Of a stretch of DNA of 64,000 nucleotides, positions 36,040 to 43,412 are shown piece after piece; the first letter of the stretch is position 1; each line of letters opens with the position of its first letter. A program made the translations under genes and the position numbers. The DNA is taken from assembly GCF_003627095.1 (NCBI RefSeq), contig NZ_CP032627.1, positions 2,170,001 through 2,234,000 of the forward strand, in the 5' to 3' direction. Origin of the DNA: Lactococcus allomyrinae (GTDB lineage: Bacteria > Bacillota > Bacilli > Lactobacillales > Streptococcaceae). The notes under the pieces were generated by a model. That model ran no database searches and was not told the DNA's origin. It was given only the letters and a program-made list of their open reading frames with translations.

Positions 36040-36870
36040 TTACTTTTTTTCAAAGTAACGCATAGCAAGGAGAAGAGCTTTGCGGAAAACTTTGGGATGG
36101 TTTCTTGCAACATACACCATAAATTTATCACTAAAAGAGTGCAAATAGCGTAGACTAGGCTTGATATCTGTTGCTGCTTTATAGAAAAGTTCCGCTAAAT
36201 CGGTAGTTTTTGCGCTATTTTTCATAAATCGTTCTAGACCCATAGCAACTGAACTTACAAGGGGTTGATAGGCAGAGTTCTCACTCATGTTCGCCTTAGA
36301 ATTATCAAGAGCGATAGAACCCCAACTAGACTGTGTACCTCCAGGCTGGATACAGATGGAACGAATACCGAAAGGAGCGACTTCAAGATCAAGAACATCG
36401 GACCATTGTTGAATAGCTGCTTTTGTCGCGTGGTAATAGGCACCAAGCGGCATATAGACATCACCGCCAATACTTGAGATATTAACGATACGACCATAAT
36501 TTTGAGCGCGCATAATTGGTAGGACAAGTTGAGTGAGTTCAACTGCACCGAAAAAGTTAGTTTCAAATTGTTTTCTTATCTTGTCCATTGGAATTTCTTC
36601 TGCTGGCCCATATTCACCATAGCCAGCGTTGTTGATGAGGACGTCAATGTGTCCTGCATCATTAAAAATCTGTTCAATGAAAGCATGGTTTGAAGTGGAG
36701 TCAGTCACATCAAGTTTGATGGCAACAATATTTTCACCATCTTGGGGAATTTTTTCGACACGACGTGCACCTGCGTAAACTTTCCAACCTTTTTTGGCGA
36801 ACAGTTTTGTCGCTTCATAGCCCATGCCGTTTGATGCTCCTGTGATTGCTACTGTTTTTTGATCGGTCAT
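36040..36870 (-). CDS. Short-chain dehydrogenase/reductase (SDR), paralogue 2
   Basis: 276 residues, clearly homologous to the SDR at 34064 over its whole length (shared TGASNGMGYEA, GARRVEKIP, NNAGYGEYGPAEEI, ISSIGGD, the YHATKAA motif and QPGGT). The catalytic Ser, Tyr and Lys are present. The two paralogues flank tetR and the DUF1801 gene, which suggests a local duplication. The substrate is unknown. Confidence 0.9.
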   Translation of the reverse strand: MTDQKTVAITGASNGMGYEATKLFAKKGWKVYAGARRVEKIPQDGENIVAIKLDVTDSTSNHAFIEQIFNDAGHIDVLINNAGYGEYGPAEEIPMDKIRKQFETNFFGAVELTQLVLPIMRAQNYGRIVNISSIGGDVYMPLGAYYHATKAAIQQWSDVLDLEVAPFGIRSICIQPGGTQSSWGSIALDNSKANMSENSAYQPLVSSVAMGLERFMKNSAKTTDLAELFYKAATDIKPSLRYLHSFSDKFMVYVARNHPKVFRKALLLAMRYFEKK

Positions 36871-36988
36871 AATATCACACTTTCTTATTTTTGATGTGGT
36901 TCATAATTTTGCTTTTGCGCTTGTAATGATTGTGTCCCAGTCGTTGTTTTCTATGGTATTTAAAAGCAGCATGAATGCTAAAACACTT

Positions 36989-37654
36989 TCATTTTTTTAA
37001 AGACTTTTTGTAGAGGTCTGAAGTTTTGATTTGGGCGGTCATTGCTGACGAAAATTCGTCTTTACGTTTTTCTTGAGTAGCGGACTGCTTGGCAGAGTAG
37101 ATGTAGCGCGCCCAGTCGCGCTGATAACCTGACGTGAGGTTATCAAAGTAGTCAAGCGCTGTCAGTTCGGTCAGTAATTGACGAAGCTCTGGGAGCTTGT
37201 TTGTATAGTCAGTAACGCGTTGACTAGCTACAGGAGTTTTTCTTGTTTTTTGACTGGCTATATTTTTGATAGCAATGACGGTGTAAATCTCGTCAAGTGC
37301 AACCATACGATTGAATTTGAGTGTACTATCGGTAACGAGTTTACTATCAGGATTAATCTTTAATAAGTCAAAAAGTTCATCACGATGAATGGAGGTGCTA
37401 AACTTTTTGTTTCCAACTTTCGGATAGGCGACAACATAAAGGCCGTCAGGGGATACTTTATCACGATATTTAGCAAAAGACTTTGTAAATTCTTGGGGAT
37501 TTGTGACGAAAGTAACGATGAGGTCGTAACTGTTTTTTTCGTCAGCATCCTGACAGTTTGTTAAGTCTGATAAATAGCTGCTATCGGGAAGATTGAGTAC
37601 CAATTTATTGTTGAATTTGTTGAGATTGAGTTTTTCTACTAGCGTTTTTACCAT
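36989..37654 (-). CDS. YdeI/OmdA-type protein with DUF3052-like N-terminus
   Basis: 221 residues. The first 115 resemble DUF3052 (SYDLIVTFVTNPQEF, PDGLYVVAYPKVGNK), and the last 80 resemble the YdeI/OmpD-associated family (TSGYQRDWARYIYSAKQSAT). Fusions of this kind are common in Firmicutes. The family has been linked to bacteriocin resistance, but no biochemistry is known. ATG 37654 follows GGAG. Confidence 0.72.
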   Translation of the reverse strand: MVKTLVEKLNLNKFNNKLVLNLPDSSYLSDLTNCQDADEKNSYDLIVTFVTNPQEFTKSFAKYRDKVSPDGLYVVAYPKVGNKKFSTSIHRDELFDLLKINPDSKLVTDSTLKFNRMVALDEIYTVIAIKNIASQKTRKTPVASQRVTDYTNKLPELRQLLTELTALDYFDNLTSGYQRDWARYIYSAKQSATQEKRKDEFSSAMTAQIKTSDLYKKSLKK

Positions 37655-37887
37655 CTATTTTCTCCGATTTTTAAGATAATTATACCACTTCAAATGGTAG
37701 GTGCAAACTGTTTATTTCTAAATCATTTTTGACTTCATTAGCTCTGATAAGTAGAAACAAAAAAACTCCCGAGGAGTAGACGGGAGTTTTAGGAGTAATT
37801 TATGAAAAAGTTTATTTAGGAGTATGAAAACATTATATGTCACAAAGCTGAAATGAAACTTAAATGAAAAGGAAAACCTTTTCTTTT

Positions 37888-38625
37888 TTATTTATTATAA
37901 AAATTAATTGTCGTATTAAGGAAAAATTCGGGAAGGCCATCGTATTTTTGAGTGTAATTTTTCCGAAATCGTTCATCATCACAATACATATGGGTCAAGC
38001 CGATGTGTGCCTCGGGTGTGACGCTGTGGTCTTCCCAGTAAAATTCGAGCCATCTTTTGTGAAGTTTAACAGCTTCAAAAGCGAGCTGCTCATCGTTGTC
38101 AGCATAAGCTTTTTCTAATATATTAATAATTTTTTCATGAGTTTCCTTTGTCCAACCAAAATCTGTTTCACTTTGGTTTAGAAATTTTTGGTTTGCTTTT
38201 TTGATAGTTTGCTGACCGTATTTTTGGCGGATTTCGATGCCATAATTTTTTTCATTTTCTTCTAGTTGTTGCTGTTTGAAAAGTTCAAAATCTTTTTTTG
38301 ACATTTGATAATCTCCTTTTTCTAGTTTTGATGATAGGTGTTTAATCAGTGCTGATAAGGTATTTTGGCGTTCTGTCAGTACTGACAGATGTGTGGTCAG
38401 CGCTGTTTTTTCATCAATTTGTGCTGACAGAATTTCTTTAATTTTCTCTAATGGTACATTGAGCTGACGGAGACTCAAGATGTAGAAAATTTGATTGAGG
38501 TCATTGTCAGTATAGTTTCGATAGTCATTGTCAGCGCGACTGGGTGAGAGTAAGCCTACGGACTCCCAATGTCGCAAAGTTTTTGAGGTTAGCCCTGTGA
38601 GTTTAGTAACTTGTTTGATGTTCAT
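37888..38625 (-). CDS. MerR-family regulator with TipAS-like ligand domain
   Basis: 245 residues from ATG 38625 (the MNIKQVTKLTGLTSKTLRHW start is typical). The winged-helix DNA-binding domain covers residues 1-70, a coiled-coil dimer helix about 75-115, and a TipAS-type domain the rest (QKFLNQSETDFGWTKETHEK, HIGLTHMYCDDERFRKNY). Such proteins sense drugs or other hydrophobic compounds. Its own promoter, with MerR-type 19-nt spacing, lies at 38733-38763 and forms one side of the island attachment site. An exact CTGTCAGTACTGACAG occurs in its codons at 38373-38388. Confidence 0.88.
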   Translation of the reverse strand: MNIKQVTKLTGLTSKTLRHWESVGLLSPSRADNDYRNYTDNDLNQIFYILSLRQLNVPLEKIKEILSAQIDEKTALTTHLSVLTERQNTLSALIKHLSSKLEKGDYQMSKKDFELFKQQQLEENEKNYGIEIRQKYGQQTIKKANQKFLNQSETDFGWTKETHEKIINILEKAYADNDEQLAFEAVKLHKRWLEFYWEDHSVTPEAHIGLTHMYCDDERFRKNYTQKYDGLPEFFLNTTINFYNK

Positions 38626-38732
38626 ATAAGACTTGAAGACAGGTGTCACAAGCGTGTCAACTGTATTTTCCTTTCGTTATAAAGTGAGAAGTTTAAAGAT
38701 TAAATTTCTCCAAATCATCAGCTGATAAGTCT

Positions 38733-38763
38733 ATTTTACAACTTTACCTTAGGTCAAGGTCAA
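38733..38763 (-). promoter_or_regulatory. MerR-type promoter with operator, overlapping attL
   Basis: On the minus strand TTGACC (38758-38763) and TAAAAT (38733-38738) are 19 nt apart, the over-long spacing that MerR activators correct. ACCTT-AGGTC-AAGGT (38746-38760) is a dyad inside the spacer. The att repeat starts at 38749, within the dyad. Confidence 0.75.
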
Positions 38764-38770
38764 GTGATAA
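38749..38770. repeat. attL: left copy of the 22-bp direct repeat
   Basis: The sequence starting TTAGGTCAAGGTCAAGTG occurs identically at 50635-50656. The integrase gene ends 74 bp inside this copy, as expected for a site-specific integration event. Confidence 0.85.
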
Positions 38771-38819
38771 GCTAGAAAGGCTTATATACCAAGTGCCGCG
38801 AACAATCTCTCGTGACTCG

Positions 38820-38837
38820 CCTACGTTTTTACCTACG
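38820..38837. repeat. Integrase arm-site candidate, left
   Basis: CCTACGTTTTTACCTACG; the same sequence with one change (CCTACGTTTTTACTTACG) lies at 50513-50530 near the other end. Each contains two CTACG units. Confidence 0.6.
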
Positions 38838-38843
38838 CTCTAC

Positions 38844-40043
38844 TCAAAAATTAGCGAAATCGGAGAAAAGTTTCATTTCATTTTCTGCCTTGGTTGGTTC
38901 TAAGTGACTATATGTGTCCATTGTCATTTTTAATGTTGCGTGTCCTAGTCTCTCTTGAATGACTTTGTAAGACATACCAGCATTGAGGCAAAGTGAAGCG
39001 TGTGAGTGTCGAAAACCGTGAAAACCAATATCTGGAACATTTGCACCCTTAAAAATAGTTTTCAGTGTCCTTTTAAAACTATTATAGTCAGCAACTCCCC
39101 CGGTCTTTTTTGGAAAGATAAGTTTTTGATTGGGTAGACCTAATGCCATAAAATATTTTTGTTGAAAAAGCCACCAAGATTTAAGTATCTTTTGAGCGTG
39201 AGGGTCAATATGTACAACTCTCACGCTTTTACTTGTTTTTGGAGAGTCTTGTATCTGCTGTTTAAGAGTGACATTCTTATTTACAGTAATCGTACCATTA
39301 TTAAAGTCTAAGTCTTCCCAGTTTAAGGCGAAAGCTTCACCAATACGCAAACCAGAAGCGACAAGGAGACGGCATAAAGCAGTCATGAATTCATTTGTCC
39401 ATAACCCTTTAGGAAGTCCTTCTAGATGTTTAAAAAATTGGTTGAGTTCATCCTTGGTTAAATGTTTTTGTTGCCTTGCAGTTGATTGTACTTTAACTTT
39501 GGGGATAAGAATGTTTTGACAAGGGTTAGAACTGACGATACCTAAAGACAGGCCGTACTTAAAAATACGGTTTGTAATGCTGAAATAGAGCCGATAATCA
39601 CGGCCTTTTCCTTTTGCTCTTCTAGATTTATTACCAATTGGTAAACTAGCAGTTTCAGCCCATTGATTGACTTGCTTTTGAATGATATGTGGAGTGATTT
39701 TGTCTAACCTATATTCTCCAAAAGATGGTAATATATAGTAAGTGAGATAGCTGTGTATGTTCCCTAAACTACGCGGCTTTTTATCTTTTTTATAGAAATC
39801 AAACCAGAGTTCAGCAAGGTCTTTAAAAGTCTTGAGCTGCTTTTCCTTTTTGACACATCCATTTTTAATAAAATCATTTTGAAGCCGTGAGAGTTTAGTC
39901 TTAACGGCTTTTTTTGTGTTCCCACGCACATCAGTACGTACTTGCTTACCTGTGAGCTTGTCAATGCCAATATAAGCACCACGGAGGATGTAACGTATCT
40001 CTCCGCCTTTAGTTTTGTATTCTTTGATATTTAGTTTGTTCAT
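38844..40043 (-). CDS. int: Site-specific tyrosine recombinase (integrase)
   Basis: 399 residues from ATG 40043 (MNKLNIKEYKTKGGEIRYIL). N-terminal AP2-like and SAM-like core-binding domains are followed by the catalytic domain with Arg in ASGLRIGEAFALNW, HGFRHSHASL (His-x-x-Arg) and the nucleophile Tyr in LGHATLKMTMDTYSHLEP. It is full length and looks functional. It lies at the left end of the island, transcribed towards attL, the normal place for the integrase of these elements. Confidence 0.95.
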   Translation of the reverse strand: MNKLNIKEYKTKGGEIRYILRGAYIGIDKLTGKQVRTDVRGNTKKAVKTKLSRLQNDFIKNGCVKKEKQLKTFKDLAELWFDFYKKDKKPRSLGNIHSYLTYYILPSFGEYRLDKITPHIIQKQVNQWAETASLPIGNKSRRAKGKGRDYRLYFSITNRIFKYGLSLGIVSSNPCQNILIPKVKVQSTARQQKHLTKDELNQFFKHLEGLPKGLWTNEFMTALCRLLVASGLRIGEAFALNWEDLDFNNGTITVNKNVTLKQQIQDSPKTSKSVRVVHIDPHAQKILKSWWLFQQKYFMALGLPNQKLIFPKKTGGVADYNSFKRTLKTIFKGANVPDIGFHGFRHSHASLCLNAGMSYKVIQERLGHATLKMTMDTYSHLEPTKAENEMKLFSDFANF

Positions 40044-40060
40044 GTTGGTTTGTCTTTCTA

Positions 40061-40080
40061 GCACCGCCCAGTACGCAAAA
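40061..40080. repeat. 20-bp repeat GCACCGCCCAGTACGCAAAA, copy 1
   Basis: An exact 20-bp match to 41155-41174. A shorter inverted relative (GCACCGCC followed by GTACGTAAAA) lies at 50487-50504. Copy 1 is 18 bp upstream of the integrase start codon. Confidence 0.85.
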
Positions 40081-40149
40081 GTCAAAACATGAATATGGTA
40101 GCCCATAAAACCTTTTATATAAAGTTTATAGTTACTTTAAAATTATATT

Positions 40150-40821
40150 TTATTCATCATCACGAGATAAATTTTTAGCATCCTCTAGATAATCCATAAT
40201 TGATTGTTCTTGTTGACCTTTCATAAGATAACCAATGTAACTTATTAATTCTTGTTGTTTGTCTATAGTTAGAGAGTGGAATGCATTGAGAATCCAGTCA
40301 TCTACTTCCTTTTCTGAATGATTGAGTCGTCTTTCATTGTCTGTTAACTTTTTTTCAATCTTTTCTTTTTCTTGTTCCATGAAATGAATATTGGAACTAG
40401 CTATTCCACTTTTTACATACTTTAAAGCTGAAGTAGCTTGTTCCAGACTAGCTGCTATTTCCATTTTTGTATTATTGAATTTTTCTTTGTCACTATCTGT
40501 TTCCACAAGTGTTTCTAAATCATTTAATTTTTTATTCATATCCTCAAGATATGAAATATATTTATATAACCCAAAGTGATCTCCTTTACTTTCTAAATCA
40601 AGAACACGCTGGATCTCTTTATCATCACTCTTTTCAATACCCGACAAATAAGCAATCGAAACTCCAAAATAATCTGCTAATATTTTAGCCTTATCAACCC
40701 TTGGCTCTACACCTCGTGATTCATAACTTGCAAGTGTCGATTTTCCAATATTTGTCTTATCACTTAATTGTTGTAACGTAAGTCCTGCATTTATTCTTAA
40801 CTCTTTGATTTTATTTGTCAT
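40150..40821 (-). CDS. CI-like XRE repressor of the island
   Basis: 223 residues from ATG 40821 (GAGGTG in front). The helix-turn-helix covers residues 5-55 (LRINAGLTLQQLSDKTNIGK, then STLASYESRG). A long helical, coiled-coil-rich C-terminus without a LexA-type protease domain suggests a non-SOS repressor. In satellites such repressors are released by a helper-phage protein rather than by RecA. It is divergent from the rightward early genes. Confidence 0.85.
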   Translation of the reverse strand: MTNKIKELRINAGLTLQQLSDKTNIGKSTLASYESRGVEPRVDKAKILADYFGVSIAYLSGIEKSDDKEIQRVLDLESKGDHFGLYKYISYLEDMNKKLNDLETLVETDSDKEKFNNTKMEIAASLEQATSALKYVKSGIASSNIHFMEQEKEKIEKKLTDNERRLNHSEKEVDDWILNAFHSLTIDKQQELISYIGYLMKGQQEQSIMDYLEDAKNLSRDDE

Positions 40822-40842
40822 ATTAGCACCTCTTGAAAGCAT

Positions 40843-40956
40843 TATATCATACTTAATTTAATTTTGTATAACTTTTTTGTTGACTTTTGCACGAAATTAA
40901 ACTAAAATGATTTTATCGTTTAAAATTAAACGTAATTAAACTAGGAAGGAGCGATC
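40843..40956. promoter_or_regulatory. Divergent control region of the island with repeated operator motif
   Basis: TTGACT and TAAAAT, 17 nt apart, form the rightward promoter. The motif AATTAAAC occurs at least three times to the right (near 40891, 40925 and 40936), with an inverted relative on the repressor side (TTTAATTT near 40858). These are likely CI-like binding sites. Confidence 0.7.
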
Positions 40957-41148
40957 TTGAAAGAGATAACAAGTGAAATTGCAAAAGCAATCCGGCGAAA
41001 AGCGGCTGATTTGCAGCTTTCTCAGAAGGAAGTGTGCAAAGAAATTGGTATAACTCCAAAGACATATTCACGTCTGAAGGTAGGCGGTTATCATGTAAGA
41101 GATACAGTTTACATAAAAGTAACTCAGTGGCTAGTAAAAGACTATTAA
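40957..41148 (+). CDS. Small HTH protein (Cro/excisionase-like)
   Basis: 63 residues starting at TTG 40957 behind GGAAGGAG. A helix-turn-helix lies in LSQKEVCKEIGITPKTYSRL. It is the first rightward gene after the divergent control region, the place where Cro- or Xis-like switches are found. The exact role is inferred from position. Confidence 0.7.
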   Translation: MKEITSEIAKAIRRKAADLQLSQKEVCKEIGITPKTYSRLKVGGYHVRDTVYIKVTQWLVKDY

Positions 41149-41154
41149 AAAAGC

Positions 41155-41174
41155 GCACCGCCCAGTACGCAAAA
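41155..41174. repeat. 20-bp repeat GCACCGCCCAGTACGCAAAA, copy 2
   Basis: Identical to 40061-40080. The two copies bracket the repressor, control region and first HTH gene. Confidence 0.85.
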
Positions 41175-41226
41175 TTGAAAGCAAGAAAGACTGCAATGTC
41201 ATGAAACTATGTAGAAATGAGGATAA

Positions 41227-41922
41227 ATGACCCCATTAGTATTATTTGACAGCCTAGACTTGTCAAAAGCAAGCAATGAAAATTTTTATACGACTACCGA
41301 GATTATTGCTGAACGATCAGATAATTCTTATAAAGTTGTATCTGATTTAGTTCGTAAATATCGTTCTGAACTTGAAAAAATTGCACCTCTAAATAGCTTT
41401 TTGAAAAAGCTAAATGCAAATGATGTAGGGCGTTCAAGAAAAGTTTATCATCTTAACGAACAACAAACTTTATTCTTTATTCCATTGTTGGGAAATACTC
41501 CTGCAGTTGTACAATTCAAGTTTGATTTAGCTGCTGCATTTGTAGCACTGAGAAACGAACTACAAGCCCGCAAGATTGCAAGAGCAGTTGAAAAGCCGAA
41601 AGGAATTACTCTTCATCAAGCTATTTCTGAGTGGAATCATTACCCACGGCATGGTAAGATATGGCATACGATTATTAGAAGTTTGCTTGCTACAACAGTA
41701 ACAGGACTGACCAAGAAGCAAATTCAAGCTAGAGATACTGACTGGAGAAAAGAAAAAACGCTCCTAGACCTCTTAGATTCGGAGGAAATGGAACGTTATA
41801 AAATGCTCGAAAATATTGTGATATCCATGATTGAAGCTGGCTCTGACTATGACCCTATCAAAGCAGCAATCAAATCCACAATGACAACAAAAAAAGCTGA
41901 AACCACCACAGAAACAGCTTAA
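41227..41922 (+). CDS. Rha-family phage regulatory protein
   Basis: 231 residues. The N-terminal Rha domain has FYTTTEIIAERSDNSYKVVS, then a KVYHLNEQQTLFFIPLL strand and FKFDLAAAFVALRNE. The C-terminal part is a helical extension specific to this protein. Rha proteins are phage-encoded regulators that interfere with other phages or with host functions. ATG 41227 follows GAGGATAA. A GTAAGGCAA-type hairpin in 41930-41965 may terminate or attenuate the transcript. Confidence 0.82.
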   Translation: MTPLVLFDSLDLSKASNENFYTTTEIIAERSDNSYKVVSDLVRKYRSELEKIAPLNSFLKKLNANDVGRSRKVYHLNEQQTLFFIPLLGNTPAVVQFKFDLAAAFVALRNELQARKIARAVEKPKGITLHQAISEWNHYPRHGKIWHTIIRSLLATTVTGLTKKQIQARDTDWRKEKTLLDLLDSEEMERYKMLENIVISMIEAGSDYDPIKAAIKSTMTTKKAETTTETA

Positions 41923-41993
41923 AACAATAGTAAGGCAAGCTCTTTACGAGTTTTGCTTTACTCAAATTATAACATATTTGAGGAGAAACACAA

Positions 41994-42158
41994 ATGAACC
42001 ATACAATCGAAGTATTATACCCAACTCACGGCACGCAATCAGGCGCACAAGTTCAGTTTGACCCAAGCACACACATTTGGACAGTTTGGACAAAACAAGG
42101 CTTAGAACGAACGTTTAGAAGCGTAACTTCTTATGTTAGATACATGACGAAAGGTTGA
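41994..42158 (+). CDS. Small island protein of unknown function
   Basis: 54 residues from ATG 41994, with GAGGAG 8 nt upstream. It looks like a compact beta fold (MNHTIEVLYPTHG, IWTVWTKQGLERTF). Its stop overlaps the next start (TGATG). No known family. Confidence 0.6.
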   Translation: MNHTIEVLYPTHGTQSGAQVQFDPSTHIWTVWTKQGLERTFRSVTSYVRYMTKG

Positions 42159-42394
42159 TGGATATGATTGAAGATATTAATTTAAAAAACGCTGAAGTTT
42201 CAGCAATCCTAACAATGGTTTTAGATGAAATTCAAGGAATATATAATCTTGAAGAAGAAAATTGGCACCATGAGTTAGTTAGACTTAAAAGTACTCTATT
42301 TACTTCGCTTTATATGATGGATGAACGAGTACAAGATATTAATGGAATCGCTAGATTAATCATGAAAAAAGAAGTTCAAAAGGAGAAATCATGA
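42158..42394 (+). CDS. Small acidic helical island protein
   Basis: 78 residues from ATG 42158, overlapping the previous stop. It consists of helices (AEVSAILTMVLDEIQGIYNL) and a Lys-rich tail. I do not recognise it. It belongs to the early operon. Confidence 0.55.
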   Translation: MDMIEDINLKNAEVSAILTMVLDEIQGIYNLEEENWHHELVRLKSTLFTSLYMMDERVQDINGIARLIMKKEVQKEKS

Positions 42395-42663
42395 GCCAAA
42401 TATTATCAGAGCGAACAGAGCAAGAACTTGCTCAAGGTGTGTTGCAACGCTTGGATAAGCTTATAGAGCAGCGTGAGCAACTAAACAAACCATTTCCTTA
42501 TGTGCAACAGTCCGAACTGATGAAAGAGTTAGGTGTGTCTACAACTTATTTTTCTAAGCTAAAATTACACGGCTTAAAACAGGTCATCTTGGAAGATGGC
42601 GATCGCACCGTTTGGTATTCCAAGCAACAACTTGCGGAATTAATGGACTCTCTAGCAGAGTAA
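42391..42663 (+). CDS. Excisionase/AlpA-like small DNA-binding protein
   Basis: 90 residues. The second half (ELMKELGVSTTYFSKLKLHG, TVWYSKQQLAELM) is a winged-helix of the MerR/excisionase kind. It overlaps the previous gene by 4 nt (ATGA). It could act in excision or in activation of replication genes. Confidence 0.65.
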   Translation: MSQILSERTEQELAQGVLQRLDKLIEQREQLNKPFPYVQQSELMKELGVSTTYFSKLKLHGLKQVILEDGDRTVWYSKQQLAELMDSLAE

Positions 42664-42725
42664 AAAAAACTAGCGAGGGAGATTGCTGGCAGTATGATAA
42701 AACTAAAGGACATAAGGAAATGAAC

Positions 42726-42944
42726 ATGAACAAACAATGGTCTATGACCGCAAAAGTAAATGAGCTTGAACGTAGAAAGCTCAAAAAGTTTGGTGCAGTG
42801 AAAAAGGAGTATCGAGAGTTTTCGATTTACTACAAGAAGATTGCTACTTCCGGCTCCTTTTGTCCGCCTGTGAGAGTTTTGTTGTTAAATATAAGCAACA
42901 AGCCTCATCAGAGCCACAGACCCAATGGGAGGGCTAGGAAATGA
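42726..42944 (+). CDS. Small basic island protein of unknown function
   Basis: 72 residues from ATG 42726 (AAGGA 7 nt upstream; the frame extends to 42612 but that part overlaps the previous gene). Very basic (ELERRKLKKFGAVKKEYREF). No recognised domain. Confidence 0.45.
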   Translation: MNKQWSMTAKVNELERRKLKKFGAVKKEYREFSIYYKKIATSGSFCPPVRVLLLNISNKPHQSHRPNGRARK

Positions 42945-43090
42945 CTGACATCAAAGTTAGCTACTTTGTAGCAGACACAGACAGCGCAGTCATGGGGAAA
43001 CTCAAAGCCGCTTTAGGAGAGGTTACCCAAAAGCGAGACAGCTTACGATTAGAAGTATCAGAAATAAAGGAGCTAAAAAATGAAATTTAA
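42941..43090 (+). CDS. Small island protein, coiled-coil type
   Basis: 49 residues from ATG 42941 with GGAAATG overlap to the previous stop and a helical, charged second half (KLKAALGEVTQKRDSLRLEV). It overlaps the next gene by 11 nt. The function is unknown. Confidence 0.45.
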   Translation: MTDIKVSYFVADTDSAVMGKLKAALGEVTQKRDSLRLEVSEIKELKNEI

Positions 43091-43403
43091 AAACTTACAA
43101 CCACTAGACCAGAATATTATCACTATTATGAAAGCACACATAGGACTTGATAAAGTGATTAAGCTTGATGTACTGGTGGACTTGACGAATAGCGATAGGC
43201 GCACGATACAAGCTCGTATTGCCTACTTACAAGAGCATTACTGTGCCATTGGCTCAACTGATGATGGCTATTTTGTACCACAAAGTGAGGAAGAGCGGAC
43301 GGCGGGAATTACGAAGAAAGAGAAATCCGCATATAGCGCTTTACGTGCAATTAGTGGTGTTCGTACCGCTCCTCTTGATTGGCTGGACAAGATGATGGAT
43401 TAG
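43080..43403 (+). CDS. HTH-type small protein before the primase gene
   Basis: 107 residues with a winged-helix-like segment (KLDVLVDLTNSDRRTIQARI, AYLQEHYCAIGST), as in loader or initiator accessory proteins of satellites and phages. It directly precedes the replication gene, so it may help in origin binding. Confidence 0.6.
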   Translation: MKFKNLQPLDQNIITIMKAHIGLDKVIKLDVLVDLTNSDRRTIQARIAYLQEHYCAIGSTDDGYFVPQSEEERTAGITKKEKSAYSALRAISGVRTAPLDWLDKMMD

Positions 43404-43412
43404 GAGGAGAAC

